Assembly (NCBI GenBank): GCA_049583715.1
Contig: JBAUWJ010000308.1
Coordinates: 1-16,404 of the forward strand
Direction of reading: 5' to 3'
Length of the DNA: 16,404 nt
DNA from: JAANXG01 sp049583715
GTDB lineage: Bacteria; Pseudomonadota; Gammaproteobacteria; Arenicellales; JAANXG01
The position numbers were made by a program, and so were the translations under genes. Below are positions 1 to 6,865 of this stretch, piece by piece (position 1 is the stretch's first letter; every line of letters starts with the position of its first letter). A model generated the notes under the pieces. The model did no database searches. It was not told the origin of the DNA and was given only the letters and a program-made list of their open reading frames with translations.

Positions 1-78
1 GATCCGGCCGACCCGCAGGCGGGCTTCGATCCGTGGCACCTGTGGGTCGCGCTTCAGCCCGACATAGGCGTGTGCCAT
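1..78 (-). CDS. Possible 5' end of a truncated gene (unrecognised)
   Basis: An ATG on the minus strand at 78 opens a frame that stays open to the window edge (26 codons, beginning MAHAYVGLKRDPQ). It lies about 60 bp downstream of the stop of the cyclic-nucleotide-binding gene, in the same orientation, so it could be the next gene of that run. The upstream stretch has no clear ribosome binding site. It does carry two copies of GTCGAC (92-97 and 104-109) separated by six bases. I do not recognise the peptide. The opposite frame is also open here, so the reading is uncertain. Confidence 0.28.
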   Translation of the reverse strand, partial: MAHAYVGLKRDPQVPRIEARLRVGRI

Positions 79-136
79 CCCGAACTCTGCAGTCGACACG
101 AATGTCGACCCGCGTCGGGCGGCGTGAATTCCCGCC

Positions 137-583
137 TCAACTCCGTAGCAGGTCGATCAGGACGTTGCTGGCGCGCAGGCGGTTCACCAGGGTCTGCAGA
201 AGATTGCGGTAGATGCTGCGCTCCAGCTCGTCATGCTGGCGCAGCAGTGTGTTGAAGTCGTCGTTGGCAATGACGAAGATTTCCGAATCTTCGATGGCCT
301 TGACGCTCGCGGACGCCGGCCGGCGGTCTATGAAGCCGTATTCGCCGCAGCTATCGCCGGGGTTGAGGGTGGCGAGCCTCTTGCCTTGAGAGCGGTCGGC
401 GGGATCGGGAACGAAGACCTCCAGCTTGCCGGACAGGAGCAATAACAGGCGCTGGGGCACGGCCCCTTCCTGAATGATCCGTTCTCCGGCTTCGATCTGG
501 ATGATCTCGCCGGCATCTTCTATGAGGGCCAGGTGCTCGGCGCTGACGCCGCGCAACAGGCGGGATTCGTTCAGACGGTGCAT
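137..583 (-). CDS. Single-domain cyclic nucleotide-binding (Crp-type) protein
   Basis: A 148-aa protein that is essentially one cNMP-binding beta-roll. Residues 30-55 have the typical 'I.AGE.I..EG' opening and the 'LLLLLSGKLEVF' strand pair. Residues 76-96 form the phosphate-binding cassette (PGDSCGEYGFIDRRPASASV) with Glu81 and the Arg87/Arg88-Pro-Ala-Ser element. After a short C-terminal helix (residues 107-148) there is no helix-turn-helix DNA-binding domain, so this is not a Crp/Fnr transcription factor. Such solo domains often act as regulatory modules for partner proteins; the ligand (cAMP, cGMP or none) cannot be told from sequence. It starts 27 bp after the GST stop on the same strand, so the two are probably co-transcribed with the GST first. 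Confidence 0.85.
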   Translation of the reverse strand: MHRLNESRLLRGVSAEHLALIEDAGEIIQIEAGERIIQEGAVPQRLLLLLSGKLEVFVPDPADRSQGKRLATLNPGDSCGEYGFIDRRPASASVKAIEDSEIFVIANDDFNTLLRQHDELERSIYRNLLQTLVNRLRASNVLIDLLRS

Positions 584-610
584 TGCAAAGTGCTCCGGCT
601 CCGATAGGGA

Positions 611-1249
611 TCAGGGCAGCGGCAGCTCCTGCACCCGGTGCGGCACATAGTAGCCGCGCACCACGGCGGGCCTCGCGGCGATCTCGAGGTACCAGCGCTT
701 GAGGTTCGGATAATCCGCCATGTTCATGGTCTGCCATTCGTACCTGGAGATCCACGGCCAGGTGGCGATGTCGGCGATGGAGTACTCGCCCGCGAGGTAC
801 TCGCGGTCGGCCAGGCGTTTGTCGAGCACCTTGTACAACCGCTTGTTCTCGTTGAGGTAGCGTTGATTGGCATACTCGCACTCGTCCGGGTGAAACTTGA
901 TGAAGTGGTGAGTCTGGCCCAGCATGGGCCCGACATTCCCCATCTGGAACATCAGCCATTCTATCACCCGCCAGTAGGCCTCGCCCGAATCGCAGGCGGG
1001 CATCAGCCTGCCGGTCTTGTCGGCCAGATACATGAGGATGGCGCCCGACTCCATGAGATGGAAGCCGTTGTTGTCGTGGTCCACTATGGCCGGGATCTTG
1101 TTGTTCGGACTGATGCGCTCGAATTCAGGGTCGTATTGCTCGTTCTTGCCGATGTTCACGGGGATCGCGCGGTACGGCAGTCCGAGCTCTTCGAGCATGA
1201 TGGAGACCTTGCGGCCGTTGGGTGTTGTCCAGGTATACAGATCGATCAT
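611..1249 (-). CDS. Nu-class glutathione S-transferase (YfcG/YghU-like)
   Basis: A 212-aa cytosolic GST. The N-terminal thioredoxin-like domain begins MIDLYTWTTPNGRKVSIMLE, with the Thr-Pro-Asn-Gly element (residues 9-12) typical of Nu-class, YfcG and Ure2p-like GSTs. It is followed by NNKIPAI (49-55, the cis-Pro loop) and ESGA (67-70), which binds the gamma-glutamyl part of glutathione. The C-terminal all-helical domain ends in a 'YLAGEYSIADIATWPW' segment, the conserved N-capping box of GSTs. Family members bind two glutathione molecules and act as disulfide-bond reductases or peroxidases without a catalytic Cys; the substrate here is unknown. The frame is open 24 bp further upstream, but the start chosen at 1249 matches the family N-terminus. 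The neighbour downstream is the cNMP-binding protein. Confidence 0.9.
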   Translation of the reverse strand: MIDLYTWTTPNGRKVSIMLEELGLPYRAIPVNIGKNEQYDPEFERISPNNKIPAIVDHDNNGFHLMESGAILMYLADKTGRLMPACDSGEAYWRVIEWLMFQMGNVGPMLGQTHHFIKFHPDECEYANQRYLNENKRLYKVLDKRLADREYLAGEYSIADIATWPWISRYEWQTMNMADYPNLKRWYLEIAARPAVVRGYYVPHRVQELPLP

Positions 1250-1418
1250 CGAAGAGGGTTCCGTTGGAATCATTCGCCTCGTATCGCGAGACGCCGGTGA
1301 ATGGCATTTTTTCGGCGCTTATCTTAGCATCACGTCTACCTGGCCCGGTCCGGACCCCCCCGTTGGGGGCGGGCAGCTTCCTCTCGCATCCGTGCAAGCC
1401 ACGCCCACGAGGTGAACG
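1250..1418. promoter_or_regulatory. Divergent intergenic region between GST and DUF1330 genes
   Basis: This 169-bp gap must hold the promoters of both divergent genes. On the minus strand a -10-like TAAGAT (1321-1326) sits upstream of the GST, but no good -35 is visible. A perfect 10-bp palindrome GGTCCGGACC lies at 1347-1356. It is directly followed by a small stem (CCCCC 1357-1361, loop GTT, GGGGG 1365-1369). The palindrome could be an operator, but this is only a guess. The DUF1330 ribosome binding site GAGGTG is seen just before its ATG. Confidence 0.3.
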
Positions 1419-1709
1419 ATGAGTGCGTATATTGTTGTTGAAATCATGATCCATGACGCCAAGCTCTATGAGGAGTACAAGTCCCGGGTCATGCCGACGA
1501 TTGAGCAGTACGGTGGCCAGCTCCTGGCGGCCGGCGGCAAGACGGAACTGCTCGAGGGCGATTGGAATCCCCCCCGTTTCGTGATCATCGAGTTCCCATC
1601 GGCCGACGCCGCCCGCACGTGGTGGTCGTCACCGGAGTACGCGGGCCCCAAGGCGCTTCGCCAGCGGTCGGCGGTAAGCCACATGATACTGGTCGAAGGC
1701 GTCGGGTGA
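1419..1709 (+). CDS. DUF1330 family protein
   Basis: A 96-aa protein with the DUF1330 signature: an N-terminal 'Y.V.E..I.D...YEEYK..V.PTI..YGG..LA.GG..E.LEG.W.P.R.VI.EFPS...A..WW.SPEY' pattern covering nearly its whole length. DUF1330 proteins are small alpha/beta barrel dimers of the ferredoxin-like (dimeric EthD/antibiotic-monooxygenase) fold; their biochemical role is generally unknown. A good ribosome binding site (GAGGTG, about 5 bp upstream) supports the start. The stop codon overlaps the ATG of the MaoC-type hydratase by one base (TGATG), so the two are almost certainly translationally coupled. This suggests a shared role, perhaps in CoA-ester or small-molecule metabolism. Confidence 0.88.
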   Translation: MSAYIVVEIMIHDAKLYEEYKSRVMPTIEQYGGQLLAAGGKTELLEGDWNPPRFVIIEFPSADAARTWWSSPEYAGPKALRQRSAVSHMILVEGVG

Positions 1710-2221
1710 TGCCCGTCAAACCCGGCTGGACCGGCCGCTTCTACGAAGACTTCGAGGTCGGTGACATCTACGAGCATCCCCTGGGCCGGACAGTGACGAC
1801 CGTCGACAATATGTGGTTCTCCCTGCTGACCCAGAACTCGGCACCCATTCATTTCGATCATCACTACTCCGCACAGACCGGATTCGGCCGGCCGCTGGTG
1901 GATTCCACGTTCACCCTCGCCCTGGTCACCGGGCAGAGCGTGGCGGACGTGTCGCAGAACGTGTTCGCCAACCTCGGCTGGGACGAGGTCCGGCTGCCCA
2001 ACCCGCTGTTCGAAGGCGATACTGTTTACTCGCAATCGGAGGTCCTGGAGAAAAGGGAGTCGAAATCACGTCCGGACATCGGCATCGTCAAGGTGAAGAC
2101 AACGGGCTACAAGCAGGACGGGACGGTGGTGATCGTCTTCAAGCGCACCATCATGGTGTACAGGAGAGGGAAGGGCCCTTCGTCGAGCCGGCCGCAGCCC
2201 GACCTCTCGACCGGGAAGTAG
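1709..2221 (+). CDS. MaoC-like hydratase (hotdog fold, mesaconyl-CoA hydratase-like)
   Basis: A 170-aa protein with a MaoC-type hotdog domain: 'FYEDFEVGDIYEHPLGRTVT' (residues 11-30), the active-site segment 'TQNSAPIHFDHHYS' (41-54) and 'FGRPLVDSTFTLALVTG' (59-75). The (R)-enoyl-CoA hydratase consensus has a catalytic Asp five residues before the His. Here that position is Asn43 with His48, as in the mesaconyl-/2-methylfumaryl-CoA hydratase-like branch as I recall it. A reversible hydration of an enoyl-CoA is therefore likely, substrate unknown. The start at 1709 is set by the TGATG overlap with the DUF1330 stop; an open frame further upstream is discarded because it lies inside that gene. 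The gene ends 12 bp before the convergent ttcA stop. Confidence 0.85.
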   Translation: MPVKPGWTGRFYEDFEVGDIYEHPLGRTVTTVDNMWFSLLTQNSAPIHFDHHYSAQTGFGRPLVDSTFTLALVTGQSVADVSQNVFANLGWDEVRLPNPLFEGDTVYSQSEVLEKRESKSRPDIGIVKVKTTGYKQDGTVVIVFKRTIMVYRRGKGPSSSRPQPDLSTGK

Positions 2222-2233
2222 CCGGGCGGGCGC

Positions 2234-3112
2234 TCAACCCGTCCGAGCCGGCCGTTTGTCGAAAAAGTGGATGACGTTCTCGGTCCCGGAGCTTGAATCG
2301 GGCGCTGCGTCGCGCCGCTCCCTGACACGGAATTCGTCGAAGTCGTACAGCCCGGTATCGAGCAGGTGCGACGGCACGACGTTGCCGAGGCTGCGCATCA
2401 TGTTCTCGATCCTGCCGGGAAACTGCTTCTCCCAGGCCGCGAGCATCTCCTTGGTCCTGACCCGTTCCAGGTCGTCCTGGCTGCCGCACAGACTGCAGGG
2501 GATGATCGGAAACTCCCGTTCCCCGGCATAGCGCGCCAGGTCTTTCTCCCGGCAGTACGCGAGCGGCCGGATCACGATATTGGCGCCGTCGTCGCTGATG
2601 AGCTTCGGCGGCATGGTCTTCAGACACCCGCCGTGGAACATGTTCATGAGCAGCGTCTCCAGGATGTCCTCACGGTGGTGTCCCAGGGCGATCTTGTTGT
2701 AGCCGTGGCTCTTGGCGTAGGTGTATATGACGCCGCGGCGCAGGCGCGAGCACAGGCTGCAGAGAGTCTTGCCTTCGGGAATGACCTCCTTGACCACGCT
2801 GTAGGTGTCCTGCTCGACCACCTCGAAAGGAATGCCCCGCCCGGCGAAATACTCCGGCAGCACGTGCGCGGGAAAACCCGGCTGCTTCTGGTCGAGGTTG
2901 AAGGCAGCCATCTCGAAGTGCACCGGCGCGCGCCGCTTCAGATCCCAGAGGATGTCGGCGAGGGCGTAGGAATCCTTTCCGCCCGACACGCACACGAGCA
3001 CGCGGTCGCCGGACTCGATCATGTTGAAATCGCCGATCGCCTGACCGACGCTGCGGCGCAGCCGCTTCGCCAGCTTGTTGGCTTCGAGCTTGCGCTTCTT
3101 GTGGGGCTCCAT
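2234..3112 (-). CDS. ttcA: tRNA 2-thiocytidine(32) biosynthesis protein TtcA
   Basis: A 292-aa PP-loop ATP pyrophosphatase that installs 2-thiocytidine at position 32 of certain tRNAs in the cytoplasm. The PP-loop SGGKDS is at residues 43-48. Two CxxC motifs follow, CSLC at 118-121 and CSLC at 206-209, which supply the three cysteines of the catalytic [4Fe-4S] cluster. 'ALGHHREDILETLLMNMFHGG' around residues 142-162 is diagnostic of TtcA. The ATG at 3112 gives the usual N-terminus (MEPHKKRKLE, then the KL..RLRR..G.AI.DF.MI..GD segment); the frame stays open to 3172 but that extension has no similarity to the family. It lies downstream of the metallopeptidase-sized gap on the same strand and converges on the MaoC gene. 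Confidence 0.97.
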   Translation of the reverse strand: MEPHKKRKLEANKLAKRLRRSVGQAIGDFNMIESGDRVLVCVSGGKDSYALADILWDLKRRAPVHFEMAAFNLDQKQPGFPAHVLPEYFAGRGIPFEVVEQDTYSVVKEVIPEGKTLCSLCSRLRRGVIYTYAKSHGYNKIALGHHREDILETLLMNMFHGGCLKTMPPKLISDDGANIVIRPLAYCREKDLARYAGEREFPIIPCSLCGSQDDLERVRTKEMLAAWEKQFPGRIENMMRSLGNVVPSHLLDTGLYDFDEFRVRERRDAAPDSSSGTENVIHFFDKRPARTG

Positions 3113-3215
3113 AGACGGGGTTTCGAGCGGGTGTGTGGTTTGCCGCCCATTATAACGGCGATACCACTCCACCGCCTGGACGCGGCACCGGCTTCACTCG
3201 CCGTTCCAGGGACGC

Positions 3216-4070
3216 CTACAAGCCCGCAAACGTATCGCAGGCGGCGAGGTCCCCGGACCTGAGCCCGGTCCGGAACCAGGAGACGCGCTGCTTCGAGGAG
3301 CCGTGGGTGAAGGATTCGGGCTGCACGGCCCTGCCGGCCAGTCGCTGCAGCCGGTCGTCGCCCACCGCCGAGGCGGCGCGTATGCCTTCCTCCGCATCGC
3401 CCTGCTCGAGGATGTTGCGCGCCTTCTGCGCGTGGTAGGCCCACACTCCCGCATAGCAGTCCGCCTGCAGCTCCAGCATGACGGACAGCTTGCTGGCCTC
3501 GGTCCGGCTCGCGTTCTCGCGGGCGGAATTGACTTCATCCATAGTGCCGAGCAGGTTCTGGACGTGATGGGCCACCTCGTGGCCGATCACGTAGGCGCGG
3601 GCGAAGTCGCCGGGGGCCCCCAGCCGGCGCAGCTCTTCGAAGAAGCCGAGGTCCAGGTACACTTTCCGATCCCTGGGACAATAGAATGGTCCGGACGCCG
3701 CCGACCCGAGGCCGCAGGCCGTACTCGTGGTGTCGGTATACAGGACCAGCTTCGGAGGCTCGTACCGGGCGCCGTTGCCGCGAAAGATCGCCGACCAGGT
3801 GTCCTCCGTGTCCGCCAGCACCACCGAGACGAACTGCGCCTGCTCGTCGTCCGGCGCCGTCGACGGCTCGTAGGAGATGGGGGAGCCGGCTGGCGCTCCG
3901 CCTTCCTGAAGCATGTTCAGGACATCGGCGGGATTCCCGCCGAGCAGCAGGACGATCAGCACCACGATCAATCCCGCACCCCCTCCGAGCTGGACGCCCC
4001 GCCGGGCCACCATTCGCTGCCCGCGGCGGTCCTCTACGTTGGTACTGCGTCGGCCCTGGCGCCAGCGCAT
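3216..4070 (-). CDS. Membrane-anchored neutral zinc metallopeptidase (YpfJ family)
   Basis: A 284-aa protein of the putative neutral zinc metallopeptidase family (Pfam Zn_peptidase type). It opens with the characteristic 'MRWRQGRRSTNVEDRRG', followed by a single membrane span at about residues 30-44. The rest is probably periplasmic and includes 'STACG....GPFYCP.D.KVYLDL.FF.EL' (115-146) and the zinc site HEVAH at 164-168 (catalytic Glu165). A later 'ELQADCYAGVWA' segment provides the third zinc ligand region. The physiological substrate of this family is not firmly known. The gene is followed on the same strand, about 100 bp later, by ttcA. The 225 bp upstream of its start (4071-4295) hold no gene. 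Confidence 0.93.
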   Translation of the reverse strand: MRWRQGRRSTNVEDRRGQRMVARRGVQLGGGAGLIVVLIVLLLGGNPADVLNMLQEGGAPAGSPISYEPSTAPDDEQAQFVSVVLADTEDTWSAIFRGNGARYEPPKLVLYTDTTSTACGLGSAASGPFYCPRDRKVYLDLGFFEELRRLGAPGDFARAYVIGHEVAHHVQNLLGTMDEVNSARENASRTEASKLSVMLELQADCYAGVWAYHAQKARNILEQGDAEEGIRAASAVGDDRLQRLAGRAVQPESFTHGSSKQRVSWFRTGLRSGDLAACDTFAGL

Positions 4071-4260
4071 GGGGTCGTGCCTCGTAAGGTGAAAGAACGG
4101 GGGGGAAGCGGATTATATGCCGGGAAATTCGCCGGGTCGCCGGGAGGACGAAGCGGGTACCGGGTCCCGCCGCTGCCCCGAAGCTACGAATCCGTGGCAG
4201 CCCGGGGTATCGACGTGGTCCGTGCCGGCACCATGGCAGTCTCCGAGCTCCAGATATCTA

Positions 4261-4283
4261 TTCGCTCCAGGCATCAGAGCGAA
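4261..4283 (-). terminator. Hairpin just downstream of the ATP-grasp/exported-protein operon
   Basis: TTCGCTC (4261-4267) and GAGCGAA (4277-4283) form a perfect 7-bp stem with a 9-nt loop, starting about 12 nt past the stop of the exported protein gene at 4296. The position fits a transcription terminator for the minus-strand run 7867-4296. However, the RNA after the stem reads UAGAUAUCU and has no true U-tract, so intrinsic termination is doubtful. The rest of the gap to 4071 shows nothing convincing beyond a 10-bp palindrome (GTGCCGGCAC, 4222-4231). Confidence 0.3.
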
Positions 4284-4295
4284 GGTTCGCAGCCG

Positions 4296-4796
4296 CTATG
4301 GGGTTTCCCCGACTTCGTCGCAGTTGTGTACGCCGTGGCATTCGCCGGTGCCATACGCGCTCTGGTCCTGGAAGCGGACGCGGACGTGGCCCTCCGGGTC
4401 GCACCACCCCTGGCTTGGGGGTATCGCCACCACGGTCGCGTCGAAGACGTTGCCTGCCTGCACCTGGGTGGTCGTGTCGTAAAAGAGTTCCTGGTTGGTG
4501 CAATCCGGACCTATCTGATTACCGTACTCGATTACGAGCACGACCCCTTCCAGATCGCCCCCCGACACGGTGCCGAAGACTCTGAACTCGATGCCTGATG
4601 GATCACAAACACCAGTCGTATCCTCCACGGTGCACGAGATCGTGTAGGGCAGGGAAGTCTGGGCATGGGCGGGGAGCACGATGTCCTCGACCACCGGGGT
4701 AAACCAGCTCTGTGGGACGGTTTTGCCAAGAACCACGACACCGCCGGAGGCGGCGAGGGTCTTCGCGAGGTTGCGACGTGCCTTGCTGGTGGCCAT
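4296..4796 (-). CDS. Small exported six-cysteine protein with Tat-like leader
   Basis: A 166-aa protein that I cannot assign to a named family. The leader contains a twin-arginine-like core (ARRNLAKTL, residues 6-14), then a short hydrophobic stretch and 'WFTPVVEDIVLPAHAQTS' (31-48) with an AHA|Q-type cleavage site near residue 45. The predicted mature part (about 120 aa) is acidic and beta-rich. It has six cysteines (55, 64, 99, 132, 153, 159), an even number suited to three disulfides in the periplasm. I recall the W..PVV..V.LPAHAQTS leader from other small gammaproteobacterial exported proteins, but cannot check that here. A good Shine-Dalgarno (AGAGGATC) precedes the ATG. It starts 35 bp after the stop of the double ATP-grasp gene and is probably in its operon. 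Substrate, ligand or partner are unknown. Confidence 0.75.
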   Translation of the reverse strand: MATSKARRNLAKTLAASGGVVVLGKTVPQSWFTPVVEDIVLPAHAQTSLPYTISCTVEDTTGVCDPSGIEFRVFGTVSGGDLEGVVLVIEYGNQIGPDCTNQELFYDTTTQVQAGNVFDATVVAIPPSQGWCDPEGHVRVRFQDQSAYGTGECHGVHNCDEVGETP

Positions 4797-4831
4797 TGTT
4801 CGGATCCTCTTTTGTTATATCTTACCCAGAT

Positions 4832-6844
4832 TCACGTCCCCGGGCCAGTGCCAAAAAAGTATGCCCGGAGCAAGGGCAGGGCATAGAAGCGGCTGTAGGC
4901 CGGCGGGATCACCGGCCTGGAATTGACGTCCGTGATGGCGCTTCGGACCTCCCGGTACGAGCGGGCCGGATCCTCGATGATGAAGTCGAATCCGAGCCAC
5001 TCGAGCCCGGTCAGCCGCGCCGCGGCGCGAAACATCTCGAGGTTGTCCGGGTGAAACCTTTCCGCCTCCATCAGGCCGGTCGGACGCCCGAAGAGATAGG
5101 GCTGAAACAGGTTGATGAAGCGGCCTCCTTCCGGGATGTCGTCCAGCCCCAGCCCCGCCTTCTCCAGCATCTGGCCCGTGGCGCTTCCGGGCCAGGTCCC
5201 GATGAGCATGAGATTCGACGCGCTCCGGGCAGCGTTCTCGTCCTCGATGAGGCGGGCGCAGGTCCGGACCCCATCGCCGATGATGTGGAGCGGCGTGCGG
5301 AAACCTAGTCCGACAATGATGCCGCGGCAGGTGTTGACGCGGTAGTCGGTGCCGGGAACGGGCTGGTCACAAGGCGTGATGTACTCCTCCACGAGGATGG
5401 CCGGGGAACGGGACCTGCAGGCCCGCCGCACCGCGTGCCGGAGGTCCGTCTCGCTGCGTATGTTCACCGTGACACCGATCGAGACACTGGCGGAGGAGGG
5501 CTTGACCACGACGGGAAAGCGGTCTGCGGCGTAATCGAGCACTCGCTGCTCGAGCGCCTCACTGGATTCACGCCCCGGGCAATCGAATGCGCGGTACTCC
5601 GGGGCGGGAATGCCGTGGCGGCGGAACAGGCGATGACAAAGGTGCTTGGCCGCCGTGAAACTGGCGGCCGCCGCGCCGTTGCAGCTCACCGCCGGATACT
5701 TGGTGACTCGCAGGTCGAGCCGCCGGCCGTTACCCTGAATCCGCATGACCATCCTGCTCCGGTCCAGGGTCCGGGTGGCCAGTCCGAGGCTGGCCGCGGC
5801 GCTTTCGAACTCTCGCGCGGACTCACCTTCGATGTCACCGCCGCTTGCGGGGCATTCCGGCGTCATGGCGATCGCCTCGGGGTCGGTGCCGAAGAATGTG
5901 CGGAGCACCTGGACGATGACCGACTCCGGCGCGCCGGCCTCCACGGCAAACTCCGCCAGGGACTCCGCCGCGCCCGCGTCACTGATGCGCCAGTGGCCGT
6001 CGCGGCTGCGCTCCGCGGTCGCCAGCATGGCACCGAGACCCAGACCGGAAGCCACGCGTCGGCAGGCCGTCGTCAATCCATCGTCTGATCTGGCCTGCTG
6101 GAGGGCATCCCGCCCGAGTGCCGTGAATGGGAATGGTCCGTCGACCTCTATCGGGCACCCGCGCCCCGGGACGGGGACACCGCTCCCGCCAGCACTCAGG
6201 CGGTCGGTGAGCTGCGATATCACCTCCGGGCGTCCACGAGAGTCGCCGCGCTCCTTGTTCCAACGGGTGCTCAGGTAGTCGCCCGCCAGCTCGGCAATGG
6301 TCGTTTTGCCATCGCCGACCACCCGTATCCCGGTGCGAGCCAGGGCCGCGGCGATGTGGCCGTTGACGACCAGCAGGCGCCAGGTCTCCGGATAGAAGTC
6401 CTCCAGTCGGACGACGCCGGCCCCGGCGCCGAGCAGCTCGGCCAGAATGTAACGCCGGTTGGCGGCGTCAATGACACGTACGAGGCGGATGTCCCTGGAG
6501 CGTACGAGTATCGGGGTGCGGTCCCGGATCAGCTCGGCGAGGCCCTTGAGTGTGCCGTCTCCGGGTCGTCCCAATCGATACTCCAGCGGCTCGCCGCTCG
6601 CCGGGTTGGTTCTTGCCAGGACTTCCATCGTGCGTGATCGGCTGCGCAGGAGATAGCAGGCCAGAAGGCCGTTGCACCCCAGCTTCAGCTTACCCGGGTC
6701 ACCCGGCGGTGCCAGGAGGACATCGAGCGTGCGGCCCTCGCGCCGCAACTGAATGAAACCCGCATCGGGGTCCATGATTTCCATAGCGATGCCAAGCGTG
6801 TCGGAGGCGCGGCGCCAATATCCGAGCAATTGTGAAACCGACAA
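4832..6844 (-). CDS. Double ATP-grasp protein, cyanophycin synthetase-like
   Basis: A 670-aa protein with two segments related to the ATP-grasp domain of cyanophycin synthetase. The first (about residues 105-210) keeps only the late part: 'YPETWRLLVVNGHIAAALAR' (151-170) and VVGDGKTTIAELAG (175-188). The second (about 395-655) looks complete: VVVKPSSASVSIGVTV (445-460, nucleotide-binding Lys448), LVEEYITP (484-491), YRVNTCRGIIVGLGFRTPLHIIGDG, the end of the catalytic fold GFDFI (Asp620), and TDVNSRP (639-645) for metal binding. It should activate a carboxylate with ATP and ligate it to an amine; the substrate is unknown. The chosen TTG start is supported by GGAGAG about 9 nt upstream; the alternative ATG at 6784 has no such site. 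It begins 21 bp after the Ddl-like gene. Confidence 0.85.
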   Translation of the reverse strand: MSVSQLLGYWRRASDTLGIAMEIMDPDAGFIQLRREGRTLDVLLAPPGDPGKLKLGCNGLLACYLLRSRSRTMEVLARTNPASGEPLEYRLGRPGDGTLKGLAELIRDRTPILVRSRDIRLVRVIDAANRRYILAELLGAGAGVVRLEDFYPETWRLLVVNGHIAAALARTGIRVVGDGKTTIAELAGDYLSTRWNKERGDSRGRPEVISQLTDRLSAGGSGVPVPGRGCPIEVDGPFPFTALGRDALQQARSDDGLTTACRRVASGLGLGAMLATAERSRDGHWRISDAGAAESLAEFAVEAGAPESVIVQVLRTFFGTDPEAIAMTPECPASGGDIEGESAREFESAAASLGLATRTLDRSRMVMRIQGNGRRLDLRVTKYPAVSCNGAAAASFTAAKHLCHRLFRRHGIPAPEYRAFDCPGRESSEALEQRVLDYAADRFPVVVKPSSASVSIGVTVNIRSETDLRHAVRRACRSRSPAILVEEYITPCDQPVPGTDYRVNTCRGIIVGLGFRTPLHIIGDGVRTCARLIEDENAARSASNLMLIGTWPGSATGQMLEKAGLGLDDIPEGGRFINLFQPYLFGRPTGLMEAERFHPDNLEMFRAAARLTGLEWLGFDFIIEDPARSYREVRSAITDVNSRPVIPPAYSRFYALPLLRAYFFGTGPGT

Positions 6845-6865
6845 GGCCGTGCACTCTCCGCGCGG

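Noticed and set aside
3303..4598. 431-aa plus-strand open frame spanning the metallopeptidase and exported-protein genes
   Set aside because: It runs antisense to two well-supported genes, has no recognisable domain and reflects the high GC content.
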